Counted from the first letter of the stretch, positions 19,301 to 26,416 are shown. The stretch is DNA of 64,000 bases from an uncultured Flavobacteriales bacterium (GCA_903939755.1 CAJAII010000036.1:1-64000); one strand, 5' to 3'. Notes: generated by a model not told the origin, from the sequence alone. Made by a program: numbers and translations.

Positions 19301-19632
19301 GAAATCTCCTTTTTTTATTCTTCCTTCTTATCCGTTTCAGCTTTACAGCTCAAGGGAACTTGCAGTTTAATCAGGTGTTAATTTTGGATGGAAATACCAG
19401 CACGCCAACTTACACTGTCCCTGCTGGAAAAGTATGGAAAGTTGAGAGCGCTACAATTAGTAGCATAAATGGTTATCTTGCGCTTTCAATTAATGGTTCT
19501 GCAGCGTCGATATTGCAAGTTGTAAATGGTGGGAACAATCTTCCATATTGGATTCCTGCTGGCACCTTGGTTGGGTTTTATATTGCATCCGTAGGAAAAG
19601 TTTCTATTATTGAATTTAATGTCATTCCATGA
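19297..19632 (+). CDS. GNLQFNQV-family small secreted protein, right arm member 6
   Basis: 111 residues, the shortest right-arm family member. Signal peptide MRNLLFLFFLL...FSFTA, then QGNLQFNQV, TVPAGKVWKVE, LPYWIPAGTLV and SIIEFNVIP. No Cys. Because it is so compact it shows the minimal family fold: two conserved blocks near the N-terminus, one W-x-P/K-A-G block and the C-terminal strand. ATGA overlaps. Confidence 0.86.
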   Translation: MRNLLFLFFLLIRFSFTAQGNLQFNQVLILDGNTSTPTYTVPAGKVWKVESATISSINGYLALSINGSAASILQVVNGGNNLPYWIPAGTLVGFYIASVGKVSIIEFNVIP

Positions 19633-20018
19633 AGCACTTAATTATTATCATTTTTCTTTTTGCCTTAAACAACTTGCATTCGCAAGGAAATCTTCAGTTT
19701 AACCAGGTCTTAAGGGTTAGTAATACTCCGCAAACCGTTCCTGTAGGAAAAGTTTGGAAGGTAGAATCGTATTTGGAAAATGAAGGGGATAATTCTCCTA
19801 ATTATGCAACAGGTTGTACCAACCTAGGTTATCATCGCCCTCTTACTATTAATAATTATAATTATTATTTTGTGGGATCAATAGCATACGGAAACACTGC
19901 TTTTGTGCAATTAACGAATGCAAATAAACTTCCTGTTTGGCTAAAAGCTGGGGATATAATCAAAACTACTTGTATTCAAGATTTTGCAAGCGTCCTCGAA
20001 TTTAACATTGTACCATGA
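19629..20018 (+). CDS. GNLQFNQV-family small secreted protein, right arm member 7
   Basis: 129 residues. Signal peptide ending NNLHS, QGNLQFNQV, TVPVGKVWKVESYLE, LPVWLKAGDII and SVLEFNIVP. Two Cys (TGCTN and TTCIQ). It is the closest relative of member 8 (shared KVESY/KIESY, YHRPL/RHHPF, WLKAGDI, TTC), so this pair is the clearest recent duplication within the array. ATGA overlaps. Confidence 0.86.
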   Translation: MKHLIIIIFLFALNNLHSQGNLQFNQVLRVSNTPQTVPVGKVWKVESYLENEGDNSPNYATGCTNLGYHRPLTINNYNYYFVGSIAYGNTAFVQLTNANKLPVWLKAGDIIKTTCIQDFASVLEFNIVP

Positions 20019-20407
20019 GAAATCTCGTATTTTTACTTTTTCTTTCCATTAGTTTGAGCTTTACAGCTCAAGGAAATCTCCAATTTAATCAAGTGCTGCG
20101 TATACATAATATAGCTCAGGCTGTTCCCGCTAACAAAGTGTGGAAAATAGAATCGTATATGCAATCTCAAACGGCATTAAGTGATGGAACGGAAATGTCT
20201 ACCTGTAATTATCTGGATCGTCATCACCCTTTTCTTATCAACACAAAACCTTATTATTTAATCAATGGCTCCCCAGGACATGGAAGTTCAGGGACCTATA
20301 TGGCTGTTGGAAATCAATTGCCATTATGGTTGAAGGCTGGTGATATTGTCCAAACTACATGTGTCGATAATTTTTTAAGTATTTTAGAATTTAATATTAT
20401 TCCATGA
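20015..20407 (+). CDS. GNLQFNQV-family small secreted protein, right arm member 8
   Basis: 130 residues. Signal peptide of the MRNL...LSFTA type (as member 6), QGNLQFNQV, AVPANKVWKIESYMQ (Asn in place of Gly), LPLWLKAGDIV and SILEFNIIP. Two Cys (STCNY and TTCVD) at the same places as in member 7. Its signal peptide matches member 6 but its body matches member 7, a mosaic pattern. Confidence 0.86.
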   Translation: MRNLVFLLFLSISLSFTAQGNLQFNQVLRIHNIAQAVPANKVWKIESYMQSQTALSDGTEMSTCNYLDRHHPFLINTKPYYLINGSPGHGSSGTYMAVGNQLPLWLKAGDIVQTTCVDNFLSILEFNIIP

Positions 20408-20787
20408 AAACACTTTCTTTCCTTTTTTTTACTTTCCTTTTATTAAACAAAATTTATTCACAAGGAAATTTGCAGTTTAATCAGGTTAAATTGGTTAGTG
20501 CTATAGAAACAGTGCCAGCGGGTAAAGTTTGGAAGGTAACTAATTTTCTTCCAACTCCCAATGGTAATTATCAGGCTATTATTCAACCCGGACTTGCTGA
20601 ATATTTAATTAATATAAACGGTGTCGCTGTAAATTTAGGGCGCAGGGCTTTTTTTAATACTAATTATAGCCACCAAATGGCTGAAGTTCGACATACAGGC
20701 GACATTTGGTTGGCCGCAGGCACGACACTTGCTGTTTATCAAAATATTGCTCACTTATCAGTCATCGAATTTAATATTGTCCCATGA
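20404..20787 (+). CDS. GNLQFNQV-family small secreted protein, right arm member 9
   Basis: 127 residues. Signal peptide ending NKIYS, QGNLQFNQVKLVSAIETV, PAGKVWKVTNFLP, GDIWLAAGTTLAVY and HLSVIEFNIVP. No Cys in the mature chain. Its nearest relative appears to be left-arm member 3 on the opposite strand (KLV..IETVPAGKVWKV.N.LP and the LSVIEFNI end). ATGA overlaps. Confidence 0.86.
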   Translation: MKTLSFLFFTFLLLNKIYSQGNLQFNQVKLVSAIETVPAGKVWKVTNFLPTPNGNYQAIIQPGLAEYLININGVAVNLGRRAFFNTNYSHQMAEVRHTGDIWLAAGTTLAVYQNIAHLSVIEFNIVP

Positions 20788-21161
20788 AAATTCAGCTATT
20801 ATTTTTTACATTCATTTTTTTTGGCGCTCCGTGTAAAGCGCAAGGCAACCTGGAGTTTAACCAGGCATTGCATTTAGAAATCACTTGTTGTACTGCTTCA
20901 ACTTTTACTGTTCCAGTTGGTAAAGTGTGGAAAATAGAAGGTTCAATGGCCTATAATAATAATAGTCCTACTAGAATAACGGCTATTAATGGTAACCCAA
21001 TGGAGGCATATCTTACAGGATATACCTACCTTAACTATGGCATTTTGCCGATACCTTTACCATATTGGTTACCAATGAATACGCAAGTTTCTTTTAATAC
21101 AGGTTCCGGAGTTGGTCAAAAAGGCTATGTCTCTATCATTGAATTTAATGTTATCCCTTAA
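20784..21161 (+). CDS. GNLQFNQV-family small secreted protein, right arm member 10
   Basis: 125 residues. Signal peptide ending APCKA, then QGNLEFNQA (two changes from consensus), TVPVGKVWKIE, LPYWLPMNTQV and SIIEFNVIP. It has an adjacent Cys-Cys pair (EITCCTA). It is the last canonical member and ends CCT TAA, not CCATGA; the next gene starts 5 bp later without overlap. Confidence 0.86.
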   Translation: MKIQLLFFTFIFFGAPCKAQGNLEFNQALHLEITCCTASTFTVPVGKVWKIEGSMAYNNNSPTRITAINGNPMEAYLTGYTYLNYGILPIPLPYWLPMNTQVSFNTGSGVGQKGYVSIIEFNVIP

Positions 21162-21166
21162 ATACA

Positions 21167-21481
21167 ATGAAGTATATATTTTGTTTTTTAGTAGTCGCAT
21201 CTAGTTTTGTCGCGCTTTGCCAAGACACTTCTTTTGTGAAAGTATATTATGCTGGTTCCTACGCACAAGTGCCTGATGGGAAAATTTGGCAATTCGAAAA
21301 AGTATTTGTTTCAAGTGGAGATGGCTTCAATATTAAAATCAATAACGATACTTTTAAAGGAGATTTTATTGGCGGTTCAAAAATACAGATTCCATATTAC
21401 ATCGCTGAAATGGAACTGCTGTCATCGGGAAGCATGGTCTCTTATTTATTATATATCAAACAAAGAAATTCTAAGGAATAA
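21167..21481 (+). CDS. Diverged relative of the small secreted family, end of right arm
   Basis: 104 residues. Signal peptide ending FVALC, then QDTSFVKVYYAG instead of GNLQFNQV, but QVPDGKIWQFEKV clearly matches the family's VPAGKVWKIE block. The W-x-P-A-G block is reduced to IPYYIAEMELL and the EFN(I/V)(I/V)P ending is absent. It starts 5 bp after member 10, so it is probably in the same transcript. Either a decaying member or a functionally different end cap. Confidence 0.7.
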   Translation: MKYIFCFLVVASSFVALCQDTSFVKVYYAGSYAQVPDGKIWQFEKVFVSSGDGFNIKINNDTFKGDFIGGSKIQIPYYIAEMELLSSGSMVSYLLYIKQRNSKE

Positions 21482-21493
21482 GGCATCCTTTTT
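21473..21493 (+). terminator. Weak candidate terminator of the right arm
   Basis: AAGGA (21473-21477) can pair with TCCTT (21486-21490) and is followed by a T run to 21493. The stem is only 5 bp, so this is tentative. Confidence 0.3.
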
Positions 21494-21554
21494 CTAATTT
21501 TAGTGTTAATGTAAAAAAAATAGTAATTTAGTAACTTAATTAAACACTTAAATC

Positions 21555-21920
21555 ATGAAGAAAGTCTTTTTAATAGTAACCTTAATTTTTGTTGGTTTCT
21601 CAACAATTAATGCTCAGTCTTACGCAATCAGTGCCGATGTAAAAAAATTAGAAATTGCCAAAAATACGGGCGTTTATGAATTCATAATGGGTGCAGATGT
21701 GACCGAAGATAAGGTAGCGGAGGTTTCGAAGTATTATACGGAGTATTTTACTATCAAATTTGATGAAGCAACTCATAAAGCAACAATAACTTTATTTAAT
21801 AAGGATGAAACATCTAAAATGGTTATGACAAGATATTTTATAGCAATAGGTGCTGATAAAATTGCGATGGGGGATGAATTAATGCCAATTCAAGATTATT
21901 TTAAAAAATACATTTTGTAA
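21555..21920 (+). CDS. Small exported protein of unknown function
   Basis: 121 residues. Signal peptide MKKVFLIVTLIFVGFSTINA, then QSYAISADVKKLEIAKNTG; mature about 100 residues, Lys- and Glu-rich, with no Cys. It does not carry the motifs of the array just upstream. No recognised domain. It has its own leader (73 bp after the array) and a strong terminator after it, so it is probably a single-gene unit in the periplasm or outside the cell. Confidence 0.7.
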   Translation: MKKVFLIVTLIFVGFSTINAQSYAISADVKKLEIAKNTGVYEFIMGADVTEDKVAEVSKYYTEYFTIKFDEATHKATITLFNKDETSKMVMTRYFIAIGADKIAMGDELMPIQDYFKKYIL

Positions 21921-21948
21921 ATCCACTCTTTGAATAATTATACTTGAC

Positions 21949-21980
21949 AAACCGACAGTTATAACTACCGGTTTTTTTTT
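21949..21980 (+). terminator. Intrinsic terminator
   Basis: AAACCG (21949-21954) pairs with CGGTTT (21969-21974), and the T tract continues to 21980. It closes the small exported-protein gene and lies just before the adenosine deaminase start at 21997. Confidence 0.75.
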
Positions 21981-21996
21981 AAACTTAATTTCAAAA

Positions 21997-22983
21997 ATGT
22001 ATAACAAGTTACCAAAAGTTGAGCTTCATATTCACTTGGATTGTTCGCTAAGTTATGATGTGGTCGCCTTATTAATACCTGGTATTTCGATAGAGGAATA
22101 TCAAAAGAAATTTACGGCGCCAAAAAACTGTTGTAGCTTGAATGATTATATTGAATGTGCGCAAGCGGCCATAAATTACATGCAGACAAAGGAACAGTTG
22201 CGAATGGTTACGCTTGATTTATTGGCTCAATTTGATGCTGATAATGTTGTTTATGCTGAGATGCGATTTGCACCATTACAGCACCTTCAATTAGGATTGA
22301 CTGCTGAAGAAGTTGTTCAAGAAGTACTTAATGCTATTGTTGAAGGTAAAAAACTGTACAAAGTGGAAGCGAATGTTATTTTGTGCACTTTGCGTAACTT
22401 CACCGAATCGCAAAGTATGGAAACAGCTGAGTTGGCCTTGAATTTTAAAAATAGCGGTGTTGTTGGATTCGATATTGCTGCAGATGAGGTTGGTTTTCCC
22501 CTAGATAATCATGTTTCAGCGTTTAAATTTGCTAAATCAAATGATATTCTTTGTACAGCTCATGCTGGTGAGGCGCTTGGTCCTAATAGTGTTTGGGAAA
22601 CATTAGAAAAACTTACCCCTAATAGAATTGGTCATGGAATTCGGAGTATTGAAGATGATTTGTTAATTGAACGATTACTTGAAAATAATATTCACTTGGA
22701 AGTTTGTCCAACAAGTAATCAATTAACGCGAGTTTATCCAAGTCTAGAGGAATATCCAATTAATGCGCTCTACAAAACAGGCGTTTCCATGAGTATAAGT
22801 ACAGATGGAAGGGCCATTTCAGCAGTAAATTTAAACGAGGAATATCAATTCATGACCAATCAATACGGTTGGACAATTAATGATTTATATCGAATTAATA
22901 CCGAGGCAATAAAGCATTCTTTTGCGACTGAAGAGGTGAAAGTGGCGATTCAAGCTAAACTAGATGCTTTTTATCTGGTTTAA
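21997..22983 (+). CDS. add: Adenosine deaminase family protein
   Basis: 328 residues, normal for the family. Zinc and catalytic motifs are all placed as expected: HIH at 11-13, HAGEA at 189-193 (zinc His and catalytic Glu192), RIGHG at 210-214, CPTSN at 237-241, and TD with zinc Asp270. The usual second Asp of the TDDP motif is Gly here (STDGRAIS), a variant like the TDNR form of some actinobacterial enzymes, so substrate preference may differ. Predicted to hydrolyse adenosine (or a related purine nucleoside) to inosine in purine salvage. The start follows a terminator by 16 bp; the stop lies 6 bp from a convergent gene. Confidence 0.88.
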   Translation: MYNKLPKVELHIHLDCSLSYDVVALLIPGISIEEYQKKFTAPKNCCSLNDYIECAQAAINYMQTKEQLRMVTLDLLAQFDADNVVYAEMRFAPLQHLQLGLTAEEVVQEVLNAIVEGKKLYKVEANVILCTLRNFTESQSMETAELALNFKNSGVVGFDIAADEVGFPLDNHVSAFKFAKSNDILCTAHAGEALGPNSVWETLEKLTPNRIGHGIRSIEDDLLIERLLENNIHLEVCPTSNQLTRVYPSLEEYPINALYKTGVSMSISTDGRAISAVNLNEEYQFMTNQYGWTINDLYRINTEAIKHSFATEEVKVAIQAKLDAFYLV

Positions 22984-22989
22984 AATAAT

Positions 22990-23865
22990 TTACCTTTTAC
23001 CAATATTATAGATAAGTTGAAATGTTAAGCGATAATAAGCATCCATTTGGTTGTTATCGCCTCGTTTGTCACCAATTGTATACGCTAAACTTGGATTCGA
23101 AAGATAAATAGCGGCCGGTGATGATAATAAACTTGGGTCTGTATATTTTGTACTAACATCGTCTAAGTAATCGCTAAATGTTTTGGTGTAGTTTCCTTCG
23201 ATCCCCAAACGCAATTTTTTTGTTAGACCAACCCGTATACCAATTCCTGTAGGAATTATAAAGGTTGCTGATTTGTAACTCGTAGCTTGTCCTTCTGTAT
23301 TCAAAGGTCGGAGCGGAACCCAAGCGCCATTATAAGATGCCTTTGGATTGTAAGTGGTAAAACCGATCCCACCAAAAACATACAACTGGCTATTTGATTT
23401 CCTTCGCTTTGTTCGGCCCGTTAAATTGTAAAAAGATCCGTTAAATTCATTGGCGTAAAAAATAAATTCTAAGCGCTGGCTTACTTCGAAATTATTGCTT
23501 TTAAAATGTAAGTTTCGTGCTTTTCGCATGCTCTCTTCGGAGTATTTATCATCCGCTTCAATGCTAAAGTAGCTAAGACAGGTCTTTGTTGCCAAATAAG
23601 GTCTAAATCGGTATTTGTATGAAATTTCTAAACCTGTCCCTGTCGATTCCCAATCAATGTCTTTTGTGCTGTAATCAATTCCTTGTCCACCTGCTCCGCC
23701 AAGATCTCCATTGAATTGGGTTGCGCATAGACCAATCTGAATTTCTTTCCTATTGGAACGCCAATTGGTTCGTTTATTGAAATTTTCAATCTTAAAGAGT
23801 TGTGAAATACCACAATTCCATACTGAAATCAATAGAAATAGAATTAAAGTCGCTGAAAATTTCAC
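22990..23865 (-). CDS. Outer-membrane beta-barrel protein (DUF6089-like)
   Basis: 291 residues from a GTG start; the signal peptide ends near CGIS, followed by QLFKIENF. The body has alternating amphipathic strands (LEISYKYRFRPYLA, LYVFGGIGF, FIIPTGIGIRVGLTKKLRLGIEGNY) and the segment TKTFSDYLDDVSTKYTDPSLL. That segment resembles the FTDYLDDVST motif I recall from DUF6089 barrels of Bacteroidota. Ends with strands of aromatic-x-aromatic character. Role unknown; some relatives accompany type IX secretion genes, but no such gene adjoins it here. Confidence 0.7.
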   Translation of the reverse strand: MKFSATLILFLLISVWNCGISQLFKIENFNKRTNWRSNRKEIQIGLCATQFNGDLGGAGGQGIDYSTKDIDWESTGTGLEISYKYRFRPYLATKTCLSYFSIEADDKYSEESMRKARNLHFKSNNFEVSQRLEFIFYANEFNGSFYNLTGRTKRRKSNSQLYVFGGIGFTTYNPKASYNGAWVPLRPLNTEGQATSYKSATFIIPTGIGIRVGLTKKLRLGIEGNYTKTFSDYLDDVSTKYTDPSLLSSPAAIYLSNPSLAYTIGDKRGDNNQMDAYYRLTFQLIYNIGKR

Positions 23866-23988
23866 TGAATCTTTTTTTTTTCATTACAAACTTAACGAAA
23901 TCATTTGTTAAAAATAACTGAATGCTAAGCTATCTATGTATCCTGAAAAACTTATGTCTGGAGATTTTACCCCCAGACTTTAATTTTG

Positions 23989-24019
23989 GTGCCCACGACT
24001 GGATTATCAAATCTAGTCG
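23989..24019 (+). repeat. 17-bp duplicate of tRNA-Leu 3' end, within a hairpin
   Basis: GTGCCCACGACTGGATT at 23989-24005 exactly repeats 24183-24199, the acceptor/T-arm end of tRNA-Leu. Here its CGACTGGATT (23996-24005) pairs with AATCTAGTCG (24010-24019) across a 4-base loop, with a single G-T pair. It may be an old integration-site (att) remnant or debris of a tandem tRNA copy. Confidence 0.65.
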
Positions 24020-24072
24020 TAACCTCCTTGGTTTGATGATCAATAAATGTTTTCTCAATACACAAACATGAA

Positions 24073-24105
24073 ATCCACCTGCGATGCAGGTCTGGATTTT
24101 TTTTT
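24073..24105 (+). terminator. Rightward terminator-like hairpin without an obvious gene
   Basis: ATCC-ACCTGC (24073-24082) pairs with GCAGGT (24086-24091) and GGAT (24094-24097), with a 2-base bulge, followed by about nine T residues. No + strand gene lies upstream within 1 kb, so it may end an unannotated small RNA. Confidence 0.55.
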
Positions 24106-24142
24106 ATTTCTACCTCATTCAATCAAGTTTGATTCGGGAAAT

Positions 24143-24175
24143 AAAAAAAAAATCCAGTGTTTAACTACTGGATTT
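24143..24175 (-). terminator. Intrinsic terminator of tRNA-Leu
   Basis: AAATCCAGT (24150-24158) pairs perfectly with ACTGGATTT (24167-24175), a 9-bp stem with an 8-base loop. Read leftward it runs into a T tract (the A run at 24143-24152). It sits just downstream of the leftward tRNA gene. Confidence 0.8.
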
Positions 24176-24183
24176 AATATTTG

Positions 24184-24265
24184 TGCCCACGACTGGATTC
24201 GAACCAGCACACCAAATGGCACCACCCCCTCAAGATGGCATGTCTACCAATTTCACCACGTGGGC
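24184..24265 (-). tRNA. tRNA-Leu (anticodon GAG)
   Basis: 82 nt on the minus strand. The acceptor arm GCCCACG (5' end at 24265) pairs with CGTGGGC (24185-24191 on +), with discriminator A at 24184. The D arm contains GGTAGACA. Anticodon stem CCATC/GGTGG encloses loop TTGAGGG, giving GAG, which reads CUC/CUU Leu codons. A long variable arm, typical of tRNA-Leu, precedes the T arm with GGTTCGAATCC. CCA is not encoded. Confidence 0.93.
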
Positions 24266-24372
24266 AATTCTTTAACAAAGATAATAAAAACAAAAAGGAT
24301 GCGGTTCAAATTAATTTTAAAATCAATAGCCTCTTTATGGAAAATTAGTCGTGGAAGAAGTTGTTTCTATGC

Positions 24373-25668
24373 TTAACTTTCTATATAATCTAAATCTTTT
24401 GCGAAAGTTTCTTTCAATTGACTTAAGCTATAAAAGGCTAAGCCAATGAAGAGTGCGCCTATTAGAAATGCTGAAATACCAACTGATAATTGACTGGCGA
24501 GTAATATAGAAAATAACAGCATTATTAAATTCACCGATCCTCTCACAAAATTTGGAATTGTATTAGCAGCGGTTGAGCGAATATTTGTCCCAAATTGTTC
24601 CGCTGCAATTGTTACAAAAATTGCCCAATATCCCGTTCCAGTGCCCAATAGAAAACAATAGAAATAGTAACTCGATTCAGTCATTCCTTTACCAAAAAAT
24701 AAAAAAACAAGGGTTAATATTCCTGTAAAACTAAGGTATAGAAACACCACTTTTTTTCTACTTTTTAACAGTTGGCTTAGAAATCCAGAGATCAAATCGC
24801 CAAAAGATAAGCCAATGTATGCGTACATAACCGCCTTGCCATTTTCGATGTTCTTTAAGCCGAGCCATGGACCAAAATCATCTTTTGAATTCATGATAAT
24901 TAGTCCGATGATGTACCAAATTGGTATACCAATGATAATACAGTACAAGTATTTTTTTCGATTTGTTTTCGATGTAAAGAGCAGCTTAAAACTCCCTTTA
25001 ACAACTTCTTTATTTGATTTTATGGAATTGAAATACGAGGATTCAATAGTACCGATGCGTAAAAACAATAATATAAATCCCATCAAGCCACCAATAAGGT
25101 AGGCTACTTGCCAATTGGCTAATTTAATATTAGTAGCTTGGAAAATTAAGTGAGAAATAAACTCTCCTTTTGATCCAACTAAGGAAGCGAATACAGCTCC
25201 CAAAGCACCAAAAGTTACTATTATCATAGTTCCGTAGCCTCTTTTTTCTTTTGACATCATTTCTGAAACAAGGGTTATTCCTGCGCCTAGTTCACCTGCT
25301 AAACCAATTCCAGCAACAATTCTAATAATTGTATATGATGTAATATCATAAACAAATGCATTAGCTATATTGGCTAATGAGTAGAGTAATATGGAGCCGA
25401 ACAAAACAGTTAAGCGTCCTTTTTTATCACCTAAAACTCCCCAGATTACACCGCCGATTAACATTCCAATCATTTGCATATTAAATAGAAACTTTCCGGT
25501 GGCCGCTTGTAATTCCGGACTTGTTCCAATCATAATTTGTTTTAAACTTGCGGCTTTTACCACTCCGAATAAGACTAAATCGTAGATATCTACAAAATAA
25601 CCGAGAGCGGCTACTACTATGATTGTTAGAATCTTAAAATTATTTTTGTCTTTAATTTCTTTTTTCAT
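24373..25668 (-). CDS. MFS transporter (metabolite:H+ symporter-like)
   Basis: About 431 residues with roughly 12 membrane helices. The loop motif GDKKGR between helices 2 and 3 and GYFVDIYDLVLFGVV in helix 1 fit the major facilitator superfamily, of the metabolite/proton symporter kind. The frame extends to 25701, but the ATG at 25668 (MKKEIKDKNNFKIL) gives the usual short charged N-terminus. Substrate unknown. Divergent from upp, with about 100 bp between them. Confidence 0.88.
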   Translation of the reverse strand: MKKEIKDKNNFKILTIIVVAALGYFVDIYDLVLFGVVKAASLKQIMIGTSPELQAATGKFLFNMQMIGMLIGGVIWGVLGDKKGRLTVLFGSILLYSLANIANAFVYDITSYTIIRIVAGIGLAGELGAGITLVSEMMSKEKRGYGTMIIVTFGALGAVFASLVGSKGEFISHLIFQATNIKLANWQVAYLIGGLMGFILLFLRIGTIESSYFNSIKSNKEVVKGSFKLLFTSKTNRKKYLYCIIIGIPIWYIIGLIIMNSKDDFGPWLGLKNIENGKAVMYAYIGLSFGDLISGFLSQLLKSRKKVVFLYLSFTGILTLVFLFFGKGMTESSYYFYCFLLGTGTGYWAIFVTIAAEQFGTNIRSTAANTIPNFVRGSVNLIMLLFSILLASQLSVGISAFLIGALFIGLAFYSLSQLKETFAKDLDYIES

Positions 25669-25721
25669 GCCGCTAAAAGTAGGGAATTTGGAACAAAACA
25701 TGATTTACAATGTTTCATTAT

Positions 25722-25753
25722 TTTGAAATAAATCGAAAAACTAATTAACTTTA
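25722..25753 (+). promoter_or_regulatory. Candidate promoter for upp
   Basis: TTTG at 25722-25725, a 20-base spacer, then TAACTTTA at 25746-25753. This matches the Bacteroidota sigma-ABfr pattern TTTG-N19-21-TAnnTTTG with one mismatch. Transcription would start near 25760, giving a leader of about 10 bases. Confidence 0.5.
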
Positions 25754-25768
25754 TAAAAAATAAAAAAA

Positions 25769-26416
25769 ATGGTTTATAATTTCTCAGAACACGTATCGGT
25801 GATGAATTTGTACATGTCCGAAATAAGAGATGTTTCAATACAAAAAGACCCAATGCGTTTCCGTCTTAATATGGAGCGAATTGCAGAAATTATCGGATAT
25901 GAATTATCGAAAAACATGAAATTCGTTTCGAAGGAAGTGACAACTCCGCTTGGAGTTTCTGTAGAAAAAGAGTTGGAGGAACAACCTGTTTTGATAACGA
26001 TTTTACGTGCAGGATTAGCAATGCATCAAGGATTAGTGAGGACATTTGATCGGGCTGAAAGCGCATTCGTTTCGGCGTACAGAAAGCATACTAGTCCTGA
26101 AGATTTTGAAATTTATGTTGAATATCTCGCCGCACCTAACTTAGACAATCGAATTTGGGTGATAAGTGATCCTATGCTAGCTTCCGGTAATTCTATGGTG
26201 GCGGTTCTGGATGCTTTGAAAAGACAAGGAAACCCAAAAAGAATCATTATTGCATCCGCAATTGCAACAAATGAAGCGATTCAATTGGTGCAAAAACACA
26301 CCCCAAGTAACACGGAGATTTGGGTTGGAGCTATAGATAAAGAGTTGACCGCGCAATCATATATTGTTCCTGGATTAGGTGATGCAGGTGATTTAGCATT
26401 TGGAATCAAAATATAA
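25769..26416 (+). CDS. upp: Uracil phosphoribosyltransferase
   Basis: 215 residues, the usual length. The PRPP-binding loop reads VISDPMLASGNSM (family DPMLATG), the uracil-binding end reads YIVPGLGDAGDLAFG, and ILRAGLAM is the conserved PPi loop region. It converts uracil and PRPP to UMP for pyrimidine salvage in the cytoplasm. The stop TAA shares its last A with the ATG of the next gene, so the two are probably translated in a coupled way. The HAD phosphatase two genes on fits the pathway. Confidence 0.96.
   Translation: MVYNFSEHVSVMNLYMSEIRDVSIQKDPMRFRLNMERIAEIIGYELSKNMKFVSKEVTTPLGVSVEKELEEQPVLITILRAGLAMHQGLVRTFDRAESAFVSAYRKHTSPEDFEIYVEYLAAPNLDNRIWVISDPMLASGNSMVAVLDALKRQGNPKRIIIASAIATNEAIQLVQKHTPSNTEIWVGAIDKELTAQSYIVPGLGDAGDLAFGIKI

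Larger units (their letters stand above)
17385..21161 (+). repeat. Tandem array of ten coupled gene cassettes
   Basis: Ten consecutive genes of 111-140 codons share the same boundary sequence: GAATTTAA(T/C) + two hydrophobic codons + CCATGA, which encodes EFN(I/V)(I/V)P of one protein and the start codon of the next. About 60 bases later comes the second constant stretch, CAAGG-AA(C/T)-T-GCAGTT-type, encoding QGNLQFNQ. The sequence between constants differs in every unit. Confidence 0.85.
23866..24183. other. Gene-free stretch with tRNA fragment and several hairpins
   Basis: 318 bases without a credible gene. It contains GTCTGG/CCAGAC (23956-23961/23973-23978), an exact 17-bp copy of the tRNA-Leu 3' end (23989-24005) that forms one side of a 10-bp hairpin, a rightward terminator-like hairpin (24073-24097) and the leftward terminator of the tRNA gene (24150-24175). 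The ORF crossing 24047-24376 is not credible because it runs antisense through the tRNA. Confidence 0.6.

Noticed and set aside
11613-21161. Small secreted array as a polymorphic toxin/immunity cassette system
   Set aside because: Every unit has its own signal peptide and the same conserved ends; there are no alternating immunity-type cytoplasmic genes, no toxin domain and no delivery domain.
24047-24376. Rightward ORF of 109 codons across the tRNA region
   Set aside because: It runs antisense through tRNA-Leu and two terminator hairpins and has no protein-like features.
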